A program made the translations under genes and the position numbers. Positions 1 to 6,230 of a stretch of DNA of 6,622 bases are shown here, piece after piece (position 1 is the stretch's first letter; each line of letters opens with the position of its first letter). The DNA comes from an uncultured Eubacteriales bacterium. GTDB taxonomy: Bacteria; Bacillota; Clostridia; Oscillospirales; CAG-272. The DNA lies in contig CAKRWK010000063.1 of NCBI GenBank assembly GCA_934417455.1, positions 1-6,622 of the forward strand. Reading direction: 5' to 3'. The notes under the pieces are model-generated. The model was not told where the DNA came from, did no database searches, and saw only the letters and a program-made list of their open reading frames with translations.

Positions 1-863
1 CCCTGTCCACCGACCCGAAACGTCTCCTGATCGGCGACGACGAGCACGGCTGGGACGACAACGGCGTGTTCAACTTTGAGGGCGGCTGCTACGCCAAGGT
101 TATCAACCTTGACAAAGAGTCCGAGCCGGACATCTACAACGCCATCAAGCGCAACGCGCTTCTCGAAAACGTCACGCTCGACAAGGACGGTAAGATTGAC
201 TTTGCCGACAAGAGCGTCACGGAAAACACCCGTGTTTCTTACCCCATCAACCACATCAAGAACATTGTACGCCCGGTATCGTCCGCACCGGCTGCCAAGA
301 ATGTCATCTTCCTGTCGGCTGACGCCTTCGGCGTTCTGCCTCCGGTTTCCATTCTGACGCCCGAACAGACGCAGTACTACTTCCTGTCCGGCTTCACCGC
401 CAAACTCGCCGGCACGGAACGCGGCATCACCGAACCGACCCCCACCTTCTCTGCCTGCTTCGGTCAGGCCTTCCTGGAACTTCATCCGACGAAATACGCG
501 GAAGAACTCGTCAAGAAAATGCAGAAGAGCGGCGCCAAGGCTTACCTGGTCAACACCGGCTGGAACGGCACGGGCAAGCGTATCTCCATCAAAGACACCC
601 GCGGTATCATCGACGCCATCCTGAGCGGCGACATCAACAAGGTGCCGACCAAGAAGATTCCGTACTTCAACTTTGAAGTGCCGACCGAACTTCCCGGCGT
701 GGACACCGGCATTCTCGACCCGCGCGACACCTATGCCGACAAGTCCGCATGGGACAAGAAAGCGGAAGACCTTGCTTCGAGATTCATCAAGAACTTCGAG
801 AAATACACTACCCCCGAGGCCGGCCGTGCGCTCGTGGCGGCAGGTCCCGAACTCAAGAAATAA
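1..863 (+). CDS. pckA: Phosphoenolpyruvate carboxykinase (ATP), C-terminal part
   Basis: Cytosolic enzyme that interconverts oxaloacetate + ATP with PEP + CO2 + ADP, linking the TCA cycle to gluconeogenesis or, in anaerobes, fixing CO2 from PEP. The frame is open from the left edge (first full codon at position 3) to TAA at 861-863, giving 286 visible residues, a little over half of the roughly 540 usual for the family. Visible hallmarks in order: the metal-binding LIGDDEHGW block at about residues 9-17, the NFEGGCYAK block just after, the ENTRVSYPI segment whose Arg is a known substrate/nucleotide contact in the family, [39 protein letters not shown], and the nucleotide-side [11 protein letters not shown] block. 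The ATP-binding Walker-like GLSGTGKTT loop lies upstream, outside the window. There is no frameshift or missing block. It is convergent with the radical SAM gene and shares a terminator with it. No promoter is in view. Identification is secure; the ATP rather than GTP type follows from these motifs. Confidence 0.97.
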   Translation, partial: LSTDPKRLLIGDDEHGWDDNGVFNFEGGCYAKVINLDKESEPDIYNAIKRNALLENVTLDKDGKIDFADKSVTENTRVSYPINHIKNIVRPVSSAPAAKNVIFLSADAFGVLPPVSILTPEQTQYYFLSGFTAKLAGTERGITEPTPTFSACFGQAFLELHPTKYAEELVKKMQKSGAKAYLVNTGWNGTGKRISIKDTRGIIDAILSGDINKVPTKKIPYFNFEVPTELPGVDTGILDPRDTYADKSAWDKKAEDLASRFIKNFEKYTTPEAGRALVAAGPELKK

Positions 864-877
864 GGTTTACAACCAAG

Positions 878-907
878 AAAAGGACGTGGTTTTTACCACG
901 TCCTTTT
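878..907. terminator. Bidirectional intrinsic terminator between pckA and the radical SAM gene
   Basis: A perfect 13-bp inverted repeat: AAAAGGACGTGGT at 878-890 pairs with ACCACGTCCTTTT at 895-907 around a TTTT loop. The A-tract and T-tract flank the GC core symmetrically, so the hairpin ends in a short U-run in both directions. It starts 14 nt after the pckA stop and 20 nt past the radical SAM stop on the other strand, so it most likely terminates both convergent transcripts. A second copy of the right arm follows at 916-927. Confidence 0.9.
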
Positions 908-928
908 GGTTTCCGCCACGTCCTTTTT
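896..928. repeat. Direct repeat of a terminator arm
   Basis: The 12-mer CCACGTCCTTTT occurs at 896-907 and again at 916-927, offset by exactly 20 nt with 8 nt (GGTTTCCG) between them. The second copy abuts the stop codon of the radical SAM gene (928-930 on the minus strand). The left arm at 878-889 could pair with either copy, giving a 4-6 nt loop or a loop of about 26 nt. On the plus strand the second copy ends in five T residues, one more than the first. Confidence 0.85.
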
Positions 929-1950
929 CAATAGTGGCAGTCCCGACGAGGCACGACCGACATATGCTGCCCGAAGCACGGATCGGGTGCATCCGCACTG
1001 CCGAAACAGACATGCGCCGCCTCGCGGCAACCGCCGTCACACTTTTTATGCGAATATCCGCACGCCCGACATTCCGCCGGAATGTATTCCCGCCTGACAA
1101 ACCGTTGCCAATACGGATTTTCAGGCAACTGTCCGATGTCGGTGAAACGACAGAGGCGCTCGGGACTGTGATTACAGACTTTCACATAACCGCTCGGGTC
1201 AATGACAAAGAAGCCTTTGGCGGCGGAACAAAGCGATGCGATGTTCAGGTATTTGTATTTTTCCGGTTGCCGGATCACGCAATACGGAAGTTCCGTTCCG
1301 ATATGTCCGTATACACCGGCGCGTGATAAAACGTCCTCCGCGATGTCGAACATACGGTTCATCTCGTCCACGGACAGAAGATATTCGGTGTTTTCAAGCC
1401 CACGCCCGCCGGGAAGAAATCGGTTCAGGAGCACATGGGACGCACCGTGCAGAAGCGGCAAGGCAATATTCTCGCGCAACTCACCGATATTTATCTTTGT
1501 CACAGTGATATTGGCAACGGTTTGTATACCGCGTTCCCGACAACGGTCGAAAATTCCGAGAACGTGTCCGACGTTATCCACCCCCGTCGTCGCGGCAAAC
1601 GTCTCAATTCCGGGAACACTGATGCTGAGCAAGAGGTGATATTTTTCTATTTTTGACAGAAATTCGTCATCGGCATTTCTTCCGTTGGAAATGAGGCCAA
1701 GCGTAAAGCCGAGGTCTGCTGCAACGTCAAGAATGCGAAACAGGTCTTCGCGCAGAACAGCCTCTCCTCCCGAAAAGGTAATGTGTCTGACGCCGTACGA
1801 TTTCACCGTGCGGAAAACGTCCGCCCATTCGTCGGCCGTCAGTTCTGTTTCTTTCATCTGCGGGGTCTGTTCCCATGGGCAACTGCAAAATATGCAACGA
1901 TGATTGCAGCGATAGGTCAACTCCGCTACCATTGTCTGCGGTAATGTCAT
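928..1950 (-). CDS. SPASM-domain radical SAM protein
   Basis: Iron-sulfur enzyme of 340 residues that should cleave S-adenosylmethionine to a 5'-deoxyadenosyl radical; SPASM members mostly modify peptides or proteins. The canonical CxxxCxxC is at C15, C19, C22, preceded by the usual ELTYRC strand; the SAM-contacting SGGEA is at 60-64. The C-terminal SPASM region has C241, G254xxxxC259, C294xxC297, six residues, C304xxxC308, and C325. This is the classic seven-cysteine pattern except for CX6C where CX5C is usual, and it predicts two auxiliary clusters. Extra cysteines lie at 24, 267, 315 and 338. I chose ATG at 1950 because AGAGGA (1957-1962) sits 6 nt upstream and the ATG overlaps the preceding stop as ATGA. 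The longer GTG start at 1992 has no Shine-Dalgarno and lacks conserved sequence. The substrate is unknown: no short precursor-peptide gene is visible, and the only coupled gene is the zinc-ribbon protein upstream. PqqE-, AlbA- or SCIFF-maturase-like roles are possible but not supported specifically. Confidence 0.93.
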   Translation of the reverse strand: MTLPQTMVAELTYRCNHRCIFCSCPWEQTPQMKETELTADEWADVFRTVKSYGVRHITFSGGEAVLREDLFRILDVAADLGFTLGLISNGRNADDEFLSKIEKYHLLLSISVPGIETFAATTGVDNVGHVLGIFDRCRERGIQTVANITVTKINIGELRENIALPLLHGASHVLLNRFLPGGRGLENTEYLLSVDEMNRMFDIAEDVLSRAGVYGHIGTELPYCVIRQPEKYKYLNIASLCSAAKGFFVIDPSGYVKVCNHSPERLCRFTDIGQLPENPYWQRFVRREYIPAECRACGYSHKKCDGGCREAAHVCFGSADAPDPCFGQHMSVVPRRDCHY

Positions 1951-3032
1951 TCCGAATCCTCTCTGCGGTCCGTCCACTCGGGAAAAATCCACATGTTTTT
2001 TTGTATTCGTAATGCAAAATTTAAGTATTCCTCTATGGTATATGTATTGCTTATACGTTCACGATATGCCTGCACACCGGCAAGCATAAATTCCAAGTGC
2101 ATATCAAACAGCGCCCGCAGGTTTTGTCTGACTTCGTTTATATCATAAACAATGTTCGTTCCGAGTACTTTTTTCAGAGCAAGGTCTGCTTGTGTTTTCA
2201 CAAAAACACTTTCTACAGCATAGTCACGGGAAAAATCAAACGCAAAAGACAATTCATTGTATGACAATTCTTTTTGTTTGCTCCCCGGCCGACTTTTTCT
2301 CTCGGGAAACGCCAGAAAATCCAACACCAGACGATACTCCGCAAAAGAAACACGCTGTTTTAAGTCCGCAAGTTCCGCCTCGACGGGAAAACTGACGTGC
2401 CATTCCGTTTCCTCCGGCGCTTTGACATGAATTTCGCAACGCTGGTTCTCATCATTCTCACACTCCGGGCAACGATAAATCAACTTCGCATCCATACCCA
2501 AAGAGAGAAAATCGGCAACCAAATTCTCATAAGCGGTATACATGTTGTCTGTCACTTCAAACGTTTCTCCGCAGACCGGACATTTGCATGAAACAACCGA
2601 TACATCCTCTTCTTCCTCCGTCCCCGGGGGTGGAGTAGAATAGCACATGGCAAATTTGGGACGCAGGATACTGAAACTTTTGCCGTTTTCCCGGGTACTT
2701 CGCAGAATATCCAACCGTCGGTTGATTTCGTCTTTCGTCATGCTCTTCTCTTTTTCTTCGCCACTCGGCCGAATAATGTTCAAAGAGCGCATCGTCCGAA
2801 CAAACCGTTCCGCTTTTTCGGTGTCAAAGCCCAGTTCTTTTTTCAGGAGCGGAACGGAATTTTCTTTTGCCGCCCGAACAATGTGCACGGCGCGGGTAAA
2901 ATTCGGGTCTTGCAGGCAAAAACGGGGTTGACGTATCCTTTTTGTCCACCGATGTTGAGAATACTTGTTAAAGTTGACTTCTTCCGTCCATTCTTCTTCA
3001 TTTTTATCCGGTACGTTTTTTTCTTCACTCAT
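1947..3032 (-). CDS. Unknown protein: FtsK-gamma-like winged helix plus zinc ribbon
   Basis: I do not recognise this 361-residue protein as a named family. Residues 1-25 are acidic and probably disordered; 26-37 are basic. Residues 42-94 read like the FtsK gamma winged-helix domain: DPNFTRAVHIV, then SVPLLKKELGF, then KAERFVRTMRSLNIIRPSG match that domain's spacing of D..F..AV..V, S...LQR...I, A.R....LE..GIVGP. There is no FtsK motor domain, and charged linker segments follow. A zinc-ribbon-like module has CPVC at 151-154 and CPEC at 188-191, with extra cysteines at 149 and 199. Residues 220-350 look largely helical, and the tail is aromatic (W348, F350, W353) before a charged end. No signal peptide or membrane segment is seen, so it is likely cytosolic. 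ATG at 3032 has AAGGAG (3040-3045) 7 nt upstream. Its TGA overlaps the ATG of the radical SAM gene, implying coupled translation and a shared function. It is AT-richer than its neighbours. DNA binding and zinc binding are inferences from motifs. Confidence 0.85.
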   Translation of the reverse strand: MSEEKNVPDKNEEEWTEEVNFNKYSQHRWTKRIRQPRFCLQDPNFTRAVHIVRAAKENSVPLLKKELGFDTEKAERFVRTMRSLNIIRPSGEEKEKSMTKDEINRRLDILRSTRENGKSFSILRPKFAMCYSTPPPGTEEEEDVSVVSCKCPVCGETFEVTDNMYTAYENLVADFLSLGMDAKLIYRCPECENDENQRCEIHVKAPEETEWHVSFPVEAELADLKQRVSFAEYRLVLDFLAFPERKSRPGSKQKELSYNELSFAFDFSRDYAVESVFVKTQADLALKKVLGTNIVYDINEVRQNLRALFDMHLEFMLAGVQAYRERISNTYTIEEYLNFALRIQKNMWIFPEWTDRREDSE

Positions 3033-3057
3033 TTTATCTCTCCTTCATTTTCGGAAA

Positions 3058-3076
3058 CATCGGGCAGAGCCCAATG
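3058..3076. promoter_or_regulatory. Inverted repeat at the predicted transcription start
   Basis: CATCGGGC (3058-3065) and GCCCAATG (3069-3076) form 8-nt arms around AGA, with a single mismatch that becomes a G-U wobble in the minus-strand transcript. The repeat spans about +1 to +19 of the predicted transcript, between the -10 box and the ribosome site. It could be an operator for a dimeric repressor (possibly the winged-helix product itself) or a 5' stabilising hairpin. Confidence 0.45.
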
Positions 3077-3082
3077 CCCTCT

Positions 3083-3111
3083 ATTATACCGTGTTTTTTA
3101 TGTACCAAAAA
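3083..3111 (-). promoter_or_regulatory. Promoter of the winged-helix/radical SAM operon
   Basis: On the minus strand a perfect -10 TATAAT (3083-3088) lies 17 bp downstream of a weak -35, TTTTTG (3106-3111), in a T-run. Predicted transcription starts near 3076, about 44 nt before the ATG at 3032. The weak -35 suggests activator help or modest strength; this is inferred from sequence only. Confidence 0.65.
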
Positions 3112-3181
3112 AAGCCCGTCAGGAAGCAGACATGAAAATGGCAACAGTATGCCAGGCAAATAAGCGACAACAAGTGTTGGC

Positions 3182-3220
3182 AAAAAGGCGTTGCTTCGGA
3201 AACGGAAGCAACGCCTTTTT
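3182..3220. terminator. Intrinsic terminator after the MATE gene
   Basis: A perfect 16-bp inverted repeat: AAAAAGGCGTTGCTTC at 3182-3197 and its complement at 3205-3220 around a 7-nt loop. On the minus strand it follows the MATE stop by 16 nt and ends in a U-tract, separating this operon from the promoter of the next minus-strand operon. It is symmetric, but no plus-strand gene needs it. The intervening 3112-3181 holds no plausible gene. Confidence 0.9.
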
Positions 3221-3236
3221 TATATGGCGGAATGGG

Positions 3237-4574
3237 TTACACGTAATGGTACACGTGCCGTTTGCGCAGAAGGAAAAAGAGGCTGATGCCGAAGGCAATG
3301 ACTTCCGCGACGGCGACCGACCACCAGACGCCGTCAAGGCCGAGGATAAGCGGCAAAAGAAGAACGGTGAGCATCTGAAAGACGAGCGTCCGAAGGAAAG
3401 AAATGGCGGCGGACACGGCGCCGTTGCCGAGGGCGGTGAAAAACGACGAGGCAAAAATGTTGATTCCGCAAAGCAGAAAAGCAAAGGAAAAAATGCGGAA
3501 GGCATGCACCGTCATGTCAAACAATTCCCTGTCGTACCCGACGAAAAGATGCGCGAGCGGACGGGAGAGAAGTTCGGCGGCGGCCGTCATCAGAAGTCCG
3601 AAAACTATCATCAGACGGATGCTTTTGTGAAAGATATTTTTTAGTTCGTCTTGATTTTCCGCGCCGTAATGGTAACCGACAACAGGCGACGCACCGATGG
3701 TATACCCGATAAAGATGGCGACGAAAATAAACTGAATGTACATGAGAACGCCGTAGGCGGCTACGCCGTTTTCTCCGGCATACGCAAGAAGTTGGAAATT
3801 ATAGACCATGCTGACAACGGAAGAGGAAATATTGCTCATAAGTTCGGACGAACCGTTGGTACAAGCACGGAGCAGAACGCGACCTTCGGGACAGGTGCGC
3901 CGAAGGCGAAGGAGACTTCCGTTTTTCGACGAAAGAAAATAGAACAGCGGCAGGATTCCGCCGATACACTGGCTGATGCCTGTGGCTACCGCAGCACCGG
4001 CCACGCCCCACCGGAATACGGCGACGAAGAGCGCGTCAAGCCCCATATTGGTAAAACCGGCAGCCAGTGTGGCATAGAGGCCGAGTTTCGGGCGTTCCGC
4101 CGTGACGAAAAACACCTGAAAGACGTTCTGAAGCATAAAGGCAACGTTGAAGGCGAGAACCGTGCGGCCGTACAGCACGCAGTCGGAGAGCATGAGATCG
4201 GTGGCTCCGAGAAGGCGCGAAATCTGCGGCATGAAAAGAATACCGAGACCGCCGAGGACAAGGCCGCATACAACGGTCAGTTGCACCATCATGGTAAAAT
4301 ACCGTTCGGCGCGGTCACGGTCGCCTTCCCCGAGCGTTTGCGAGACGAGCGCACTGCCGCCGGCGGCAATCATAAAGCCGACTCCGCCGAGAATCATAAT
4401 GAACGGCATGACGAGGTTGATGGCGGCGAACGGAATTTTACCGACAAAGTTGGAAACGAACAGGCCGTCAACAACGCCGTAAACGGACGTGAAAACCATC
4501 ATGCAGATGGGAGACAGACAAAAGCGAAGGATTCTTCGATAGGTAAAATGGTCAGACAGTCGGATGGATGACAT
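3237..4574 (-). CDS. MATE family efflux transporter, MepA-like
   Basis: Twelve-helix inner-membrane antiporter of 445 residues, the usual MATE length, expected to export cationic drugs, metabolites or toxins using an H+ or Na+ gradient. Two six-helix bundles are visible (about 15-215 and 240-435). MepA-type signatures include YGVVDGLFVSNFVG (32-45), GGSALVSQTLGEGD (72-85), TNMGLDALFV (175-184), SSELMSNISSSVV (242-254), GASPVVGYHYGAEN (294-307) and FFTALGNGAVSAAISFLR (378-395). The C-terminus is short and basic then aromatic (RKRHVYHYV). It is the last gene of the ABC operon, 10 nt after the permease stop. The ATG has only a weak Shine-Dalgarno (AAGTGAG, inside the permease end), so translation may depend on coupling to the permease. 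There is no MarR-type regulator next to it, unlike the classical mepRAB arrangement. Family assignment is strong; the substrate cannot be read from sequence. Confidence 0.93.
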   Translation of the reverse strand: MSSIRLSDHFTYRRILRFCLSPICMMVFTSVYGVVDGLFVSNFVGKIPFAAINLVMPFIMILGGVGFMIAAGGSALVSQTLGEGDRDRAERYFTMMVQLTVVCGLVLGGLGILFMPQISRLLGATDLMLSDCVLYGRTVLAFNVAFMLQNVFQVFFVTAERPKLGLYATLAAGFTNMGLDALFVAVFRWGVAGAAVATGISQCIGGILPLFYFLSSKNGSLLRLRRTCPEGRVLLRACTNGSSELMSNISSSVVSMVYNFQLLAYAGENGVAAYGVLMYIQFIFVAIFIGYTIGASPVVGYHYGAENQDELKNIFHKSIRLMIVFGLLMTAAAELLSRPLAHLFVGYDRELFDMTVHAFRIFSFAFLLCGINIFASSFFTALGNGAVSAAISFLRTLVFQMLTVLLLPLILGLDGVWWSVAVAEVIAFGISLFFLLRKRHVYHYV

Positions 4575-4584
4575 AAAAACTCAC

Positions 4585-5352
4585 TTACTCGATATTGAAA
4601 CGGGTGGAAAGCAGACGGACGGAGAGGAAATACAGACTGACGCCGACGGCGGCGGCAAACAGAATTTCTCCGATGTAGTAGATGTTCCCTGCCACGCCGG
4701 CAGGAATAAAAGCGGAAACGAGAGATTCGACAACGGTTTTGGCAAGCCAAAGAAGCAGAATGAACAGAAGCGCGCCGAACAGTTTCTGGCGGCGGAAGCA
4801 AACGGAACCGAGGTTGACAGCGGTATACAGAAGAATCCACGTCATGACGGCGTTGACCGCACGGTCGACGATGTACAAAACCACATTGACGCCGGACTCC
4901 ATCAGGTCGGGAAGAAACGTGTCAATCGCAGGTACACCGCCGTGAATCAATGCCGAAATTATCATCGGAAGAGAGGCTAGAAACAGCGACACACCGAGCA
5001 CAGCAAGAACAATCAGCGCCCAGAGCCCGCCTGCGAGAAGTTTGCAGGAGAAGATACCGGAAGGTTCGGTCGGAATAACCATGGTGAGATACCCTTCGTC
5101 GGTAAAAACGGACCGGTAATAGCGATACAGAATGAGGCCGATACCGATAATGCAAAGGACGTAAACAGCGGCCATGGCAATGGAATAAACGCTGAAAAGC
5201 GTCAGAGAAAAGACGGGACGCTCCACGGAAACGGCAAGCATGAAACGGTTGATAAGGCCGGCGGCCGTGCCGCAGGAAACGGCGGCAATCATCAGGGGCA
5301 TCAACGTACGCCAAAGGGCGCGACTTTCATATTTCAAAAATTTGCTTAACAT
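4585..5352 (-). CDS. ABC-2-type transporter permease
   Basis: Membrane subunit of 255 residues with about six hydrophobic segments (roughly 15-34, 50-77, 104-136, 155-180, 190-212, 226-247), matching an ABC-2 half-permease. After the second segment comes YRYYRSVFTDEGYLTMVIPTEP (broken here as YRYYRSVFTDEG then YLTMVIPTEP, about 76-96). This is the cytoplasmic stretch typical of clostridial ABC-2-like permeases of unknown substrate and probably contacts the ATPase. ATG at 5352 overlaps the ATPase gene by 7 nt and has AGAGG (5360-5364) 7 nt upstream, so the two are surely co-translated and form one complex. There is no signal peptide or large external domain. The export substrate is unknown: antimicrobial peptides, lipids or a cell-envelope signal are all possible for this family. 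I cannot assign a closer subfamily. Confidence 0.85.
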   Translation of the reverse strand: MLSKFLKYESRALWRTLMPLMIAAVSCGTAAGLINRFMLAVSVERPVFSLTLFSVYSIAMAAVYVLCIIGIGLILYRYYRSVFTDEGYLTMVIPTEPSGIFSCKLLAGGLWALIVLAVLGVSLFLASLPMIISALIHGGVPAIDTFLPDLMESGVNVVLYIVDRAVNAVMTWILLYTAVNLGSVCFRRQKLFGALLFILLLWLAKTVVESLVSAFIPAGVAGNIYYIGEILFAAAVGVSLYFLSVRLLSTRFNIE

Positions 5353-6071
5353 CTGAACACCTCTCTGAAATAGGCATCCACGCTCTTTCCCGTCTGTTCG
5401 AGAAGGCCGCGCGGTGTGCCCGCCGAACGGATTCTTCCGTCGCGAATCAGAACGAACCCGTGCATAACGGACTCAATATCGGCAATCAGATGCGTGGAGA
5501 TAATGACGGACGATGTGGGGGAATAATTCTGAAGAATGGTGTCGATGATATAATCCCTCGCCGCGGGGTCCACACCGCTGATGGGTTCGTCAAGCAGGTA
5601 GAGCCTTGCGCGACGCGCCATCACCATGACGAGTTGAACTTTTTCTTTGGTTCCCTTGGACAGAGCACGAATATAGTAGGCAGGTTCGACACCGAGGTCG
5701 GAAAGCATGGACATGGCGCGAGCACGGTCAAAATCCGGGAAGAAATCGGCGTAATAATCCACGGCATCCCCGACGGTCATATAGTCCGGAATGCTGTTAC
5801 GCTCCGGCAGATAGGCCACGCGCGCTTTGGTATCGGCGCCTATCGGCATGCCGTCCACCGTCACCGTGCCGCCGTCGGCCTGCAGAAGACCGGCCACGAT
5901 TTTAATAAAAGTCGTTTTGCCGGAACCGTTCGGCCCGAGAAGGCCGATAATTTTTCCGGCTGGAATGTCTAACGTAATGCCGCGCAGGGCAACTGTTCTG
6001 CCGTAATTTTTCGTCAAATCTTTGCAAGAAAGGATGATGTCAGACGACGATGCACCAAAAATCGGCTGCAT
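5346..6071 (-). CDS. ABC transporter ATP-binding protein, YtrB-like
   Basis: Cytosolic ATPase of 241 residues powering the adjacent permease. Walker A GPNGSGKTT is at 46-54, signature LSKGT at 137-141 in place of LSGGQ, Walker B LYLLDEP at 157-163 followed by the D-loop SGVD, and the switch histidine STH at 192-194. The Q-loop position reads YLPE with E90 instead of Gln, a substitution common in exporters of this type. The segment VDYYADFFPDFD (104-115) and the LSKGTKEKVQL signature resemble Bacillus YtrB and related GntR-linked exporters, but no GntR gene is in the window. I chose ATG at 6071: AGGAG (6079-6083) is 7 nt upstream and the ABC fold begins soon after. The upstream extension to position 6158 runs through the promoter and is not believable. 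It is the first gene of the operon continuing into the permease and MATE genes. Confidence 0.94.
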   Translation of the reverse strand: MQPIFGASSSDIILSCKDLTKNYGRTVALRGITLDIPAGKIIGLLGPNGSGKTTFIKIVAGLLQADGGTVTVDGMPIGADTKARVAYLPERNSIPDYMTVGDAVDYYADFFPDFDRARAMSMLSDLGVEPAYYIRALSKGTKEKVQLVMVMARRARLYLLDEPISGVDPAARDYIIDTILQNYSPTSSVIISTHLIADIESVMHGFVLIRDGRIRSAGTPRGLLEQTGKSVDAYFREVFRC

Positions 6072-6100
6072 AAAAAATCTCCTTTTCCGAAAATAAAGAG

Positions 6101-6115
6101 CCGGGTATAATCCGG
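6101..6115. promoter_or_regulatory. Possible operator, CCGG inverted repeat
   Basis: CCGGGTATAATCCGG: CCGG half-sites 7 nt apart, at about +4 to +18 of the predicted ABC/MATE transcript. The position suits roadblock repression of the strong promoter. The core is short and only partly symmetric, so it may be chance or a weak leader hairpin. Confidence 0.3.
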
Positions 6116-6125
6116 ACACACACCC

Positions 6126-6154
6126 AGTATAGCAGACGGCGGCGAAAAAGTCAA
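6126..6154 (-). promoter_or_regulatory. Strong extended -10 promoter of the ABC/MATE operon
   Basis: Minus-strand -35 TTGACT (6149-6154), exactly 17 bp spacer, -10 TATACT (6126-6131) preceded by TGC, i.e. an extended -10. Predicted start near 6119, giving a leader of about 48 nt to the ATG at 6071. This is close to the sigma-A consensus, so the operon is probably expressed strongly unless repressed. Confidence 0.82.
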
Positions 6155-6163
6155 GCATTTATA

Positions 6164-6183
6164 AGATGAAATAAAATGAAATA
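6164..6183. repeat. Tandem 10-bp AT-rich repeat upstream of the ABC promoter
   Basis: Read on the minus strand, TATTTCATTT (6174-6183) is followed directly by TATTTCATCT (6164-6173), 9 of 10 identical, ending 9 bp before the -35 box. One helical turn per repeat and AT-richness fit an UP element that binds the RNA polymerase alpha subunit, or an activator site. Confidence 0.4.
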
Positions 6184-6186
6184 CAG

Positions 6187-6224
6187 AAAAAGAGGAGCAT
6201 TTTTGCAAAGCTGCCCCTCTTTTT
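6187..6224 (-). terminator. Intrinsic terminator after the DUF4830-like gene
   Basis: AAAAAGAGG (6187-6195) pairs with CCTCTTTTT (6216-6224), extended inside by AGC/GCT after a 3-nt bulge, around an 11-nt loop. On the minus strand it begins 6 nt past the stop codon and ends in a U-run. It separates that gene from the ABC/MATE promoter downstream. Confidence 0.82.
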
Positions 6225-6230
6225 ATCATA

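Noticed and set aside
673..1326. 217-codon plus-strand open frame across the pckA end
   Set aside because: Out of frame with pckA, crosses the terminator and lies antisense to the radical SAM gene.
1951..1992. 14-residue extension of the radical SAM protein from GTG at 1992
   Set aside because: No Shine-Dalgarno; the ATG at 1950 has one and makes the ATGA overlap.
3033..3236. Possible small precursor-peptide gene for the radical SAM enzyme
   Set aside because: Read on both strands: the minus strand offers only a four-codon ATG frame, and the plus-strand ATG near 3132 runs through the terminator hairpin into sequence antisense to the MATE gene. No Cys- or Gly-rich short frame seen.
2883..3644. 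253-codon plus-strand open frame
   Set aside because: Runs antisense through the winged-helix gene start, a promoter, a terminator hairpin and the MATE end; composition is not protein-like.
3651..4571. 306-codon open frame on the plus strand
   Set aside because: Exactly antisense to the MATE gene, low-complexity hydrophilic composition, no ribosome site or family resemblance; a shadow of the real gene.
5460..5972. 170-codon plus-strand open frame
   Set aside because: Antisense to the ABC ATPase, whose motifs are unambiguous.
6106..6111. TATAAT on the plus strand within the CCGG repeat
   Set aside because: No -35 at proper spacing and no plus-strand gene downstream.
6072..6158. 29-residue N-terminal extension of the ABC ATPase
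   Set aside because: It would be encoded through the -10 box and leader, and the internal ATG at 6071 has an excellent ribosome site and starts just before the ABC fold.
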